This document shows, piece by piece, positions 55,915 to 64,000 of a stretch of DNA of 64,000 nt. Position 1 is the first letter of the stretch; each line of letters opens with the position of its first letter. The notes under the pieces were generated by a model that saw nothing but the letters and a program-made list of their open reading frames with translations, had not been told where the DNA came from and did no database searches. The translations under genes and the position numbers were made by a program. This stretch comes from Emcibacter nanhaiensis (GTDB taxonomy: Bacteria > Pseudomonadota > Alphaproteobacteria > Sphingomonadales > Emcibacteraceae): NCBI RefSeq assembly GCF_006385175.1, contig NZ_VFIY01000004.1, positions 372,001 to 436,000 of the forward strand, given 5' to 3'.

Positions 55915-56184
55915 TCAGAACGTCGGCACACCTGCCGGACGAACAAATTCGAATTCCCTGATTTCGATGATATCGCTAATCACAAAACCCTTGCGCGGCG
56001 GATATTTCTTCTCGATCAGTCGAACGACCTCATCTTTGCTCGCGCATTCGAAGGTGAAAAAATTCAGGTCAGCCCAGGAGGAATCAAAGCTCGGATGAAC
56101 ACGACCATCCCTTTCATAATCGCGGACCTGCTGGTTAAAGACCGCAGCCTCAAATCTTTTAATGTCTTCCAAGCCGTCGTGCAT
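55915..56184 (-). CDS. Small conserved-looking protein of unknown function
   Basis: 89 residues from ATG 56184 (two GTG codons 9 and 12 bases upstream are alternatives). No membrane helix or signal. Mixed alpha/beta pattern with 'SSWADLNFFTFECASKDEVVRLIEKKYPPRKGF' region and a hydrophobic 'VISDIIEI' strand, giving a compact cytosolic fold. I do not recognise the family. It ends one base after the holC stop on the other strand and is not in an operon. The frame is clean and codon use resembles neighbours, so it is probably real. Confidence 0.55.
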   Translation of the reverse strand: MHDGLEDIKRFEAAVFNQQVRDYERDGRVHPSFDSSWADLNFFTFECASKDEVVRLIEKKYPPRKGFVISDIIEIREFEFVRPAGVPTF

Positions 56185-56308
56185 ATTCGTCACCACATAA
56201 CAAAAATAGATACTTTAAAGATCCCAACCCTCTTTTTTTCTGGTTGAAAACCTTTATAGGCACGGAAGGTAAAACCGTTCTTAAGAAACAAATAAAACTT
56301 TAACTAGA

Positions 56309-58192
56309 TCACCCCTGTAGCGATTTATTTTCAATTTTCTCGCTGATTTCCAGCCATTCGGCTTCCCGGGCCTCCAGCTTGTCAGACAATTGTTTGCGTT
56401 CCCGGGTGAATTTTTCCAAAGCCACCTGGTTTTTCGGATCCTCACGGTCGTAGAGTTTCGGATTCCGGAGTGCCCGGTCGTATTTTTCGATTTCCGATTC
56501 CAATGATTCGATGTCCTGTTCCAGAACGGTGGCCTGTTTTTTGAGCTTTTCCAGCTCCAAACTATCGGAAGAGGAATCAGCTGGTTTGTTATTAGCTTTT
56601 CTTTCCGCCTTCTCGGGTTTTTCTCCTGAGCGTTGCCGCAGGATGAATTTCCGGTAATCCTCCATGTCGCCGTCATAGCTGCTTACGGTACCGTCATGCA
56701 CCAGCCACAGGCGGTCGGCACAGGCTTCGATCAGGTGCCGGTCATGACTGATCATGATCACGGCACCCTCGTAAGCATTGATGGCATGCACCAGGGCCTC
56801 GCGACTCTCCACATCCAGATGGTTGGTGGGTTCGTCGAGGATCAGGATATGCGGGGCCCTGAGGCTCATGATACAGAAGAGAAGGCGGGCTTTCTCACCG
56901 CCGGACAGGTTTTCGACTACGGTTTCCGCCTTGTCGGCCCCGAAGTTAAAGCTGCCGAGGCGGGCACGAACCTTGCTCTCCGGCACATCCGGCATCAGCG
57001 CCGTCAGATGACTGAGCGGTGTGCCTTTCGGGTTAAGTTCATCCAGCTGATGCTGGGCAAAATATCCGACTTCCAGTTTGGCGGATTTTTTCATTTCCCC
57101 GGCCATGAGATCCAGGCGGCCGGCGACCAGTTTGGCAAAAGTGGATTTGCCGTTGCCGTTCTGGCCGAGCAGGGCGATCCGGTCATCCATATCCATACGC
57201 AGGTTCAGGCGCTTCAACACCGGCTGTCCGGGGCTATAGCCGACTTCGCCTTTTTCCAGGGTGAGCAGGGGCGGCGCCAGCGGCGCCGGGTTGGGAAATT
57301 CAAAAGAGAAGCTTCGCTCTTCAATGACAGCTTCCAGCGGCTCCATTTTCTCCAGCATCTTGACCCGGCTCTGGGCCTGCTTGGCCTTGCTGGCCTTGGC
57401 CTTGAACCGGTCAATGAAACTCTGCAGGTGCTTGCGCGCCGCTTCCTGCTTGGCGATATTGGCCTGCCGCAGGGCCAGCTGTTCCCGGCGCAGCTTTTCG
57501 AAGTCGTCATAGCCGCCGGTGTAGAGTTTCAACTTGCACTGCTCCAGATGCAGGATGGCGGAGACTGAACTGTTCAGCAGGTCCCGGTCATGGCTGACGA
57601 TAATCACCGTATAGGGGTAGGTGCGGATGAAATTTTCCAGCCACATCACCCCTTCAAGATCGAGATAGTTGGTGGGTTCGTCCAGCAACAGAAGATCGGG
57701 GCGGATGAACAGGGTGCAGGCGAGGGCCACCCGCATGCGCCAGCCGCCGGAAAAGGATGAACAGGGACGGGCCTGTGCTTCCTTATCAAAGCCGAGACCG
57801 GCCAGGATGCTGGCGGCACGGGCATGCGCCGTATGGGCGTCGATATCGGCCAGCCTGGTGTGTATTTCGGCAATTTTATGGGGATCGGTTTCGGTCTGTG
57901 CCTGCGTCTCCAGCTCCTGAAGCTCGTGATCTGCGGCCAACACTGTCTCCAGCAGGCTTTCGGGACCTCCCGGGGCTTCCTGGGCCACCTGGCCGAGGCG
58001 TGTACGGTTCTGCAGCTGGATGGCGCCGCTGTCCATCTCAAGCTCTCCGGAGATCAGTTTCAACAGGGTTGACTTTCCGGCGCCGTTCCGGCCGACGATA
58101 CCCACCTTGTGACCGGCCGGAATGCGGGCCGACGCCCCGTCAAGAAGCAATTTGCCGCCGATACGATAACTGATGTCCTGAATTTGTAGCAT
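56309..58192 (-). CDS. ABC-F family ATPase
   Basis: Soluble protein with two fused ABC ATPase domains and no membrane part; ABC-F proteins act on ribosomes at the E site. Walker A 'GRNGAGKSTLLKL' (near residue 34) and 'GQNGNGKSTFAKL' (near 340), signatures 'FSGGWRMRVALA' and 'LSGGEKARLLF', Walker B 'LLLDEPTNYLDL' and 'LILDEPTNHLDV'. A charged linker joins them and a C-terminal coiled coil (about 545-620) follows. 627 aa, close to the YheS/Uup type. Whether it confers antibiotic protection cannot be told. Divergent from ndk. Confidence 0.93.
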   Translation of the reverse strand: MLQIQDISYRIGGKLLLDGASARIPAGHKVGIVGRNGAGKSTLLKLISGELEMDSGAIQLQNRTRLGQVAQEAPGGPESLLETVLAADHELQELETQAQTETDPHKIAEIHTRLADIDAHTAHARAASILAGLGFDKEAQARPCSSFSGGWRMRVALACTLFIRPDLLLLDEPTNYLDLEGVMWLENFIRTYPYTVIIVSHDRDLLNSSVSAILHLEQCKLKLYTGGYDDFEKLRREQLALRQANIAKQEAARKHLQSFIDRFKAKASKAKQAQSRVKMLEKMEPLEAVIEERSFSFEFPNPAPLAPPLLTLEKGEVGYSPGQPVLKRLNLRMDMDDRIALLGQNGNGKSTFAKLVAGRLDLMAGEMKKSAKLEVGYFAQHQLDELNPKGTPLSHLTALMPDVPESKVRARLGSFNFGADKAETVVENLSGGEKARLLFCIMSLRAPHILILDEPTNHLDVESREALVHAINAYEGAVIMISHDRHLIEACADRLWLVHDGTVSSYDGDMEDYRKFILRQRSGEKPEKAERKANNKPADSSSDSLELEKLKKQATVLEQDIESLESEIEKYDRALRNPKLYDREDPKNQVALEKFTRERKQLSDKLEAREAEWLEISEKIENKSLQG

Positions 58193-58265
58193 ATTCTTTT
58201 CCGGTTTCCTGTTGGCTACAGGATTTAACAGGATTTCTTAAAAGTGCAACGGATCATTTCTACTG

Positions 58266-58294
58266 TTGCACAAAGTTGCGGAAGGCACTATAAA
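58266..58294 (+). promoter_or_regulatory. Promoter for ndk
   Basis: TTGCAC (58266-58271), 17-base spacer, TATAAA (58289-58294), about 40 bases before the ndk start. A very good sigma70-like match. Confidence 0.65.
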
Positions 58295-58335
58295 CCGCCG
58301 CAAACTGCTATTTTATTTACAAAAGGATTGAAGAC

Positions 58336-58758
58336 ATGGCTATCCAGCGCACCTTTTCCATCATTAAACCCGACGCCACAAAACGCAACCTGACCGGCGC
58401 CATCACCAAGATGCTCGAAGACGGTGGCCTGCGGGTTGTTGCTTCCAAGCGCATTCACATGACCAAGGAACAGGCTGAAGGTTTCTATGCTGTGCACAAA
58501 GAACGCCCGTTCTTTGGTGAACTGGTAGAGTTCATGATGTCAGAGCCGGTTGTCGTTCAGGTTCTGGAAGGCGAAGATGCTGTGGCCCGCAACCGTGAAA
58601 TCATGGGCGCCACCAACCCGGAAGAAGCTGCTCCCGGCACGATCCGTAAGGAATATGCCCTGTCTATCGGTGAAAACTCCGTGCACGGATCGGATTCCCT
58701 GGAGAACGCGGAAATCGAAATCAAATTCTTCTTCAACGACGACGAAATCGTCGGCTAA
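58336..58758 (+). CDS. ndk: Nucleoside diphosphate kinase
   Basis: Balances NTP and dNTP pools by phosphate transfer through a histidine. '[15 protein letters not shown]' at the N-terminus, '[26 protein letters not shown]' and the active histidine in '[15 protein letters not shown]'. 140 aa, standard length. AAAGGATTG precedes the ATG. Single-gene unit with its own promoter and terminator. Confidence 0.97.
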   Translation: MAIQRTFSIIKPDATKRNLTGAITKMLEDGGLRVVASKRIHMTKEQAEGFYAVHKERPFFGELVEFMMSEPVVVQVLEGEDAVARNREIMGATNPEEAAPGTIRKEYALSIGENSVHGSDSLENAEIEIKFFFNDDEIVG

Positions 58759-58780
58759 GCTGAAGAACGCCCGTTAAGGA

Positions 58781-58808
58781 AAAGGCTCCGCAGTGCGGAG
58801 CCTTTTTT
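58781..58808 (+). terminator. Terminator after ndk
   Basis: Perfect 11-bp stem AAAGGCTCCGC/GCGGAGCCTTT with a 3-base loop and a T tail, just before the opposing DsbA-like gene stop; the A-rich left side lets it work on both strands. Confidence 0.88.
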
Positions 58809-58812
58809 GTGT

Positions 58813-59562
58813 CTAGTCCTTTTGGGACCGTGTTTCCTCTACCACTTGTCGGAGCGTTGCCAGGCGGTACCCCCCGATCAGAATATTGTCGCCGATGATA
58901 AAGCTGGGGGTTCCGGAGATATTCAATTGTTCGCCAAGCGAGGAATTTTCCCGGAGCGTGCGGTCGATGATGGGATCCAGCATGTCAATGGCCAGCTTTT
59001 GCTCATCGATCCCCACCTCTTTGGCGATTTTGAAAATCAGTTTCTCTGTCAGCGTCTTGGTATTTTGCAGCAGCGCTGTATGCAGCTCCAGATACTTCCC
59101 CTGTTTCTTGGCGGCAAGCACAGCCTTGGCCGCGGTAATGGAACTTTCCTTGAGGATGGGATATTCCTTATAGATAATCCTGATGTTAGGATCCTGTTTT
59201 TTCAAGGCTTCAACGGTGCTGAGGCTGGCCTTGCAGACACCGCAATTATAGTCAAGGAACTCCACGACGGTAACATCACCGTCGGGATTGCCGTCCACAT
59301 AGCTGACATTGTCCTCATAAAGCGGCACATGCAGTTGCTTGAGTACTTCCGCCGTATGACGTTGCTGCAGGATACCGATAACCTCCGGGATGATGTCGGG
59401 ATTATCCAGAAGATATTGACGGATCATCTGGTTGATTTCCATTTTCTCTGCCGGCGTGAAGTTGCTGTCCTCGGCAAACGCCGGGGCAGAGAATATAACG
59501 GTGCCGATTAGAGCCAGCGTGCTGCCGGCCTGACGGCAGGCTTTGGGGAGGTTTGAATACAT
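58813..59562 (-). CDS. DsbA family thioredoxin-like periplasmic protein
   Basis: Predicted periplasmic thiol oxidoreductase. Signal peptide (MYSNLPKACRQAGSTLALIG..., cleavage near 'PAFAED'), an N-terminal Com1-type helical segment, then a thioredoxin fold with the active site CGVC in 'DYNCGVCKASL' and 'ISGTPSFIIGDNILIGG' with the cis-proline. 249 aa from ATG 59562, which has AGGAAA upstream; a longer frame upstream overlaps bepA. It is 22 bases after the bepA stop and likely co-transcribed with it. Confidence 0.87.
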   Translation of the reverse strand: MYSNLPKACRQAGSTLALIGTVIFSAPAFAEDSNFTPAEKMEINQMIRQYLLDNPDIIPEVIGILQQRHTAEVLKQLHVPLYEDNVSYVDGNPDGDVTVVEFLDYNCGVCKASLSTVEALKKQDPNIRIIYKEYPILKESSITAAKAVLAAKKQGKYLELHTALLQNTKTLTEKLIFKIAKEVGIDEQKLAIDMLDPIIDRTLRENSSLGEQLNISGTPSFIIGDNILIGGYRLATLRQVVEETRSQKD

Positions 59563-59584
59563 CGGAATTTCCTGAATAGAGTTT

Positions 59585-61045
59585 TCATCGGTCGGCGAAG
59601 AACAGTGAATGGTCTCCGTTTTGATCATCATTGTCCGGCTTTTTATCCGGCAGGGGTGGCAGTTTTTCCTGGGCGTTCGGGCTCAGGTTGGATTGTGTCG
59701 TAACCAGGATATCCTGGGCCCGGATCCATTCAGTGGAATTTTTCGGCAGGTTATCCATGGCGAACTTGGCATTGACCATGGCGCCACGTACGTCCCCTGC
59801 AAGCAGGAAACGCTCCGCAGAGGCATAACGGGTCATAGCTTCGTTACCCTTGCGATGATAGGCAATGGACGCCTGCAGCCAGGCAAAATAGTTGTTAGGG
59901 TCTTTGGCAAGGGCATACTTAAGGCTATCCAGCGCCTCATCCACCAGCGCATCATCTTCGGTATTCAGCAGCGCCTGGGCGAAGGAAACCCGGATCAGGG
60001 GATTGGACGGCAGATATTTTACCGCCTGGCGATAGGCATCACCTGCTTCCCGCACAAAACCGTTTTCAAACAGGATTTGTCCCTTGGTTTCATAAAAATA
60101 GGGATCCTTCGGCAGTTCCTCGATCAGGGAGTTGATTTCCCTGAGCGCCTCCGGCACCTGGTGCAGCTTGTGATAGGCGAAGGCCCGGGCGTAACGGGCA
60201 TAGACGCTCTGGTCAGATTGCGGATACTTGTTCAGGGTGGTCATGCCCGGCTTTAGATAGCCGAAAAGCTTGGCCTGCATGCGCTTGAATTTATATTCCA
60301 TCACCGGATCCGGCGGGGCCTTGTACCAGGGAGAGGAGGTGACCCGCTGCCGCAGTTTGGATATACGTTCGATACTGACCGGGTGAGTTCGGGCATAGGG
60401 GTCCTGCTGATAGGAACTCAGCAGTTCCTGGTCCCCGAGGTAATCCAGGAAGCTGATCAGGCCTTCACCGCTCTGGTGCGTTTTTTCCAGAATAGTGAGG
60501 CCGGCCTGGTCGGCGGCGGATTCCTGGGTCCGGCTGTATTTCAGATAGCTCCGCGTCCCCAGATGCTGCCCACCTAGCATCAGGGCCATACCGGCATCGC
60601 CCGAGCCTGCGGCTATGGCGGCGGCGCCAAGCAGGGTGCCCAGGATGGTCATGGCGGTGGCGCCTTTCAGGCCGTCAGAGAAACGAGTGATATGACCGCC
60701 GGTGATATGGCCGGTTTCGTGCGCGAGAACACCGACCAGTTCGTTATAGTTTTTGGCCTCGATAATCAGACCGGTATGGATGAAAATATTCTGTCCGCCG
60801 GCTACAAAGGCGTTGAGAGATTTGTCATTGACGATATAGGTATCGACGGAGTCCGGGGTTAAGTCGGCGGCTTCAAACAGCGGCTCAGCAAAGTCCCGGA
60901 TAGTATGCTCTATTTCCGCGTCCCGCAGGATCGACAGCCCGCCGCCGCGTTGCGCCTGGGCAACAGAAGTGAAGATCATACTGAGTGGAAGTATGACCGC
61001 AAGGGTTCTCACTAACCCGTTATTTGCCGCTAGAAAAGACATCAT
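59585..61045 (-). CDS. M48 family metalloprotease, BepA-like, with TPR repeats
   Basis: Periplasmic zinc protease of the BepA type, which in E. coli helps LptD mature and degrades stalled outer-membrane proteins. Signal peptide (cleavage near 'VAQAQ'), peptidase domain with HETGH at residues 109-113 and the downstream glutamate in 'QESAADQAGL', then TPR repeats (about residues 280-450). 486 aa. The start may be the first or second ATG. Its presence beside LptD, SurA and BamA shows an active outer-membrane quality-control set. Confidence 0.9.
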   Translation of the reverse strand: MMSFLAANNGLVRTLAVILPLSMIFTSVAQAQRGGGLSILRDAEIEHTIRDFAEPLFEAADLTPDSVDTYIVNDKSLNAFVAGGQNIFIHTGLIIEAKNYNELVGVLAHETGHITGGHITRFSDGLKGATAMTILGTLLGAAAIAAGSGDAGMALMLGGQHLGTRSYLKYSRTQESAADQAGLTILEKTHQSGEGLISFLDYLGDQELLSSYQQDPYARTHPVSIERISKLRQRVTSSPWYKAPPDPVMEYKFKRMQAKLFGYLKPGMTTLNKYPQSDQSVYARYARAFAYHKLHQVPEALREINSLIEELPKDPYFYETKGQILFENGFVREAGDAYRQAVKYLPSNPLIRVSFAQALLNTEDDALVDEALDSLKYALAKDPNNYFAWLQASIAYHRKGNEAMTRYASAERFLLAGDVRGAMVNAKFAMDNLPKNSTEWIRAQDILVTTQSNLSPNAQEKLPPLPDKKPDNDDQNGDHSLFFADR

Positions 61046-61125
61046 CGATAAGGTATGGTTCCTCCGGAATTACGTCAAATAAAAACGCACCACACCCCCA
61101 TTCACATCCCTGTTATAATTAAGAC

Positions 61126-61161
61126 AAAAAAATAAGGCCCAATCGTGACTGGACCTTATTT
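61126..61161 (-). terminator. Terminator after rne
   Basis: On the minus strand AATAAGG...CCTTATT with inner TCCA/TGGG pairing, followed by a run of seven T. It lies 25 bases after the rne stop and separates rne from bepA. Confidence 0.8.
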
Positions 61162-61185
61162 ATATTGTTACTGCGTCAGCAGAAA

Positions 61186-63777
61186 TCAATCACCGAAAGC
61201 GCGCTGCCACCAGCCTTTTTTGCCGCCTTTGGGCTTGTCTTCGCTTTCCTTGTCCGCGGCTTCCTCGGATTTGCTGCCAACCTCGATAACATTCACAAAC
61301 GGGGAGGGTTCCGGTGCGGCCTTGGTTTCCGGCTTTTTCTCGGGCTCCCGTGCCGGTTTGGCAGCTTCCTCGGCCGGTTTTTCCTCCTGGGCAGGTTCCG
61401 CCTTTTCTTGCGCTGCGGCATCGGCTTTAGGCTTGCGGGTCCGGCGGCGCTTGGGTTTTTCTTCCTTCACGGCCTCTTCCGCAGCGGCTTCCCCTTCAGC
61501 GCCTGTGGTTTCAGCAGCCTCACTGGCTTCTTCAGCCTGGCCTGCATTCTCTTCCTGGGCTTCCGTCTTAGGGGGGCGACGACGACGCGGCCGCTTGGGC
61601 TTTTCTTCGCCTTCGGTCGCCGTTTCGGCTTCAGGGGCTGTTTCGGGCTGTTCTGCGGATTCCGCAGTTACAGACTCCTCAGCGGCCAGGGCTTCACCCT
61701 GTTCTGTCTTGTCCCGCTTGCTGCGGCGGCGAGGACGACGACGGGAGGATTTTTTCTCACCGCCTTCAGCTGTTTCTGCTTCTCCGGCAGATTGCTCTGC
61801 GGGTTCGCCAGTTTCAGCCTGTTCGCCGGCAGCGGTTTCCTCAGTAGCTTCCTGACCCTCGGCGCGATCTTTCTTGTTGCGGCGGCGGGGGCGGCGGCGG
61901 CGCTTGCGTTTCGGTTTTTCCCGCTCTTCTTCGTGATCTTCGGAAACATCGTCCTCCGTCACATCGACAAGTGTAGAAACATCGACACCCAGCTGCAGGC
62001 TGTTTTTCGCTTCAGTTTTCAGCTTCTGCCCTTCGGTCCGCTCCATGCGGTAGCCGTTCTCTGTCAGGCTTTCGTCAATGGAAATGCCGACACTGAAGCC
62101 ATAACGCTGTTCCAGTTCCATCAGCTGCTGGCGCTTCTGGTTCAGAATGTAGATGGCAACATTGGCCGGCAGGTAAAGCACCAGGTTGCTGGACCGTTTG
62201 CGGATCCCTTCTTCCTCGATTACCCGGATAATGTGCAGGGACTGGGATTCCACGGACCGGATAATCCCGGTGCCGTCGCAGTGCGGGCAGGTGCGGGTGC
62301 TGGATTCAAGAACCCCGGCGCGCAGACGCTGGCGGGACATTTCCATCAGGCCAAAGGTGCTGATTTTGCCGACTTGGATGCGGGCCCGGTCGGATTTCAG
62401 GCATTCCTTCATCCTGCGCTCGACAGAACGGATGTTGCCGCGATCTTCCATGTCGATAAAGTCGATCACGATCAGGCCGGCCATATCGCGCAGTTTCAAC
62501 TGCCGGGCAATCTCTTCGGCCGCCTCCAGGTTGGTCTTGTAGGCGGTTTCCTCGATATTATGCTCTTTGGTCGCCTTGCCCGAGTTCACGTCGATGGACA
62601 CCAGCGCTTCGGTCGGGTTGATGACAATATAGCCACCTGAGCGGAGCTGGACCGAGGGGTTGTACATGGAATCGAGATGGCTTTCCACCTGGAACCGCTG
62701 CAGGAGAGGGATGTCATCCTGGTAATTCTGAACCTTCTTGGCGTGGCTCGGCATCAGCAGTTTCATATAGGCCTTGGCCGTCTTATAGCCTTCTTCGCCT
62801 TCAACAAAAATTTCATCGATCTCGCGGGTATAGAGGTCGCGAATACTGCGCTTGATCAGATTGCCTTCCTCATAAATCATGGTCGGGGCAATCGACTTCA
62901 GGGTCAGTTCGCGGATCTTTTCCCACATACGGGTCAGATAGTCATAGTCACGCTTGACTTCGAGCTTGGTGCGGCTGGCGCCGGCGGTGCGGATGATGCA
63001 GGCCATGCCCTGCGGCATGTTAAGGTCGGCCAGGATGGTTTTCAGGCGTTTGCGGTCCTGGCCACTGGCAATCTTGCGGCTGACGCCGCCGCCATGCAGG
63101 GTGTTGGGCATCAGGACGCAGTAGCGGCCGGGCAGGGACAGATAGGTTGTCAGGGCCGCGCCCTTGTTGCCGCGCTCTTCCTTGACCACCTGAACCAGGA
63201 TGATCTGGCGTTTCTTGATGACTTCCTGGATTTTATATTTGTGACGCAGGCGTTTCGCCATGCGCAGGCGAAGTTTTGCTTCTTCCTCTTCGTCGTCGGA
63301 ATGAAGGGATTCAATTTCTTCGTCACTGCTTTCCTCGCCGTTGTCTCCGGCGGCGGCTTCCCCGGCTTTTTCGTCATCGGATGTTTCAGCCACGGCTTCA
63401 GAGGTTTCTTCACCCTGTTCGGCTTCAGCTTCTTCCGGTTTTTCCGAAGGTTCCTCGGCCGGCGCTTCTTCTTCCAGAATGTCGGCGTTGGCAGCGGCTT
63501 CCTGGGCGATCAGGGCTTCCCGGTCGGCGACAGGAATCTGGTAATAGTCGGGATGGATCTCGCTGAAGGCAAGGAAACCGTGCCGGTTGCCGCCGTAATC
63601 AACGAACGCAGCCTGCAAAGAGGGTTCGACCCTGGTTACCTTGGCGAGATAGATGTTTCCTTTAAGGGGTTTACGGGATGTGGACTCATAATCGAATTCC
63701 TCCACACGATTCCCGCGAACGACGGCTACACGAGTCTCTTCCTCGTGCGATGCGTCGATAAGCATGCGAATTGCCAT
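61186..63777 (-). CDS. rne: Ribonuclease E/G
   Basis: Main endonuclease of mRNA decay and rRNA processing and the scaffold of the degradosome. 863 residues. The S1 domain (about 35-200) is split by an acidic insertion (about 95-167), known from alphaproteobacterial RNase E. The DNase I-like catalytic part has the Mg aspartates in 'SIDVNSGK' (about 397) and 'IVIDFIDM' (about 439). Zn-link CPHC at 497-500. After about residue 605 the tail is disordered, with four basic blocks ('KRKRRRRPRRRNKK', 'RRRPRRRSKRDK', 'RPRRRRPPK', 'KRRRTRKPK') set in acidic E/A-rich spacers, likely RNA and partner binding. Confidence 0.96.
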   Translation of the reverse strand: MAIRMLIDASHEEETRVAVVRGNRVEEFDYESTSRKPLKGNIYLAKVTRVEPSLQAAFVDYGGNRHGFLAFSEIHPDYYQIPVADREALIAQEAAANADILEEEAPAEEPSEKPEEAEAEQGEETSEAVAETSDDEKAGEAAAGDNGEESSDEEIESLHSDDEEEEAKLRLRMAKRLRHKYKIQEVIKKRQIILVQVVKEERGNKGAALTTYLSLPGRYCVLMPNTLHGGGVSRKIASGQDRKRLKTILADLNMPQGMACIIRTAGASRTKLEVKRDYDYLTRMWEKIRELTLKSIAPTMIYEEGNLIKRSIRDLYTREIDEIFVEGEEGYKTAKAYMKLLMPSHAKKVQNYQDDIPLLQRFQVESHLDSMYNPSVQLRSGGYIVINPTEALVSIDVNSGKATKEHNIEETAYKTNLEAAEEIARQLKLRDMAGLIVIDFIDMEDRGNIRSVERRMKECLKSDRARIQVGKISTFGLMEMSRQRLRAGVLESSTRTCPHCDGTGIIRSVESQSLHIIRVIEEEGIRKRSSNLVLYLPANVAIYILNQKRQQLMELEQRYGFSVGISIDESLTENGYRMERTEGQKLKTEAKNSLQLGVDVSTLVDVTEDDVSEDHEEEREKPKRKRRRRPRRRNKKDRAEGQEATEETAAGEQAETGEPAEQSAGEAETAEGGEKKSSRRRPRRRSKRDKTEQGEALAAEESVTAESAEQPETAPEAETATEGEEKPKRPRRRRPPKTEAQEENAGQAEEASEAAETTGAEGEAAAEEAVKEEKPKRRRTRKPKADAAAQEKAEPAQEEKPAEEAAKPAREPEKKPETKAAPEPSPFVNVIEVGSKSEEAADKESEDKPKGGKKGWWQRAFGD

Positions 63778-64000
63778 TTAAATAGTCTCCACGACAAAGT
63801 TCGCTCAAACGCGCAGGGGGAGTAGCCTCCTGTGGGCGAGCTGAACTTTGACTTATCATGTTTGGTTGTTTGGATAAGAGGGAGCCCATCGCTTGTTCCA
63901 GCACTGCGGCGTTAAACCGGCTGGAGAGAACATCTTGGCAGTTTACTGCCGGATCTGTCCCTGGGAATTGATGAGCTCTGAATTTCATATTCGGTTACTT
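63778..64000 (-). promoter_or_regulatory. Region upstream of rne (5' leader and window end)
   Basis: No gene is supported here. A GGCAG-TTTA-CTGCC hairpin lies at 63937-63950 and GC-rich inverted words occur around 63815-63845, which would be in a long rne leader. On the plus strand an ATG at 63971 stays open to the window edge and could begin a divergent gene (an amidase gene often lies there in relatives), but ten codons cannot show this. Confidence 0.3.

Noticed and set aside
61165-62640. A phenylalanine/glycine-rich 491-codon plus-strand frame over rne
   Set aside because: Mirror of the E/A/R-rich RNase E tail; the apparent hydrophobicity comes from reading GAA/GAG codons backwards.
63686-63988. 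A 100-codon minus-strand frame at the window end overlapping the rne start
   Set aside because: Arginine/serine-rich with no family likeness, and it overlaps a certain start in another frame.

Overview
The window is a chromosomal housekeeping region of an alphaproteobacterium. The evidence is its long stretches of typical alphaproteobacterial gene order: dxr-rseP-bamA ... gltA-gltX-comEC-lexA-moeA-moaC-trpCDG, then rpsF-rpsR-rplI-dnaB-alr-mlaEF-radA-cvpA-purF, then fabD-fabG-acpP-fabF-mltG-yicC-gmk and rsmA-pdxA-surA-lptD, then pepA-holC and rne. Protein features such as an RNase E with an acidic insertion in its S1 domain agree with this. Coding DNA is moderately GC-rich. The genus cannot be fixed from the sequence; a marine lineage near Emcibacterales, Kordiimonadales or Sneathiellales is a weak guess. 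No insertion sequence, phage, CRISPR array or rRNA was seen. One tRNA (Gln, CUG) is present.

Layout. 1-5.5 kb: end of dxr, rseP, bamA, skp, fabZ and gloA on the plus strand, converging with gltA. 5.5-8.5 kb: gltA and gltX on the minus strand. 8.6-15.6 kb: comEC on the plus strand against the minus-strand run trpG-trpD-trpC-moaC-moeA-lexA. 15.7-25 kb: a dicarboxylate/amino-acid symporter, tRNA-Gln, ppx-rlmE, guaB-rsmB-guaA and a secreted nucleotide phosphodiesterase. 25-30 kb: a broken GNAT gene, panB, a YfgM-like protein, bamB and der. 30-31 kb: a REP-like inverted repeat and an AT-rich orphan gene. 30.7-40.7 kb: a minus-strand block (SDR, purF, cvpA, radA, mlaF, mlaE, alr, dnaB, rplI, rpsR, rpsF). 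41-46 kb: fatty acid synthesis genes with mltG. 46-54 kb: an SDR, yicC-gmk, and rsmA-pdxA-surA-lptD. 54-64 kb: pepA-holC, an orphan gene, an ABC-F ATPase, ndk, a DsbA-like protein, bepA and rne.

Many of the genes serve the cell envelope. BamA, BamB, Skp, SurA, BepA, a YfgM-like protein and RseP form an essentially complete outer-membrane-protein assembly and quality-control set. The Fab genes supply acyl chains. MlaE/MlaF move lipids. Alr and MltG act on peptidoglycan.

The most interesting observation is what is missing. In most alphaproteobacteria lpxD lies between bamA/skp and fabZ, lpxA-lpxI-lpxB lie between fabZ and gltA, and lptF-lptG lie between lptD and pepA. Here the flanking genes are all in place, but these six lipid A/LPS genes are absent from both loci, while lptD is kept with an intact jellyroll and barrel. 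Either the pathway has moved elsewhere in the genome, or this organism has an outer membrane without lipid A in which LptD has another role. The window alone cannot decide between these.
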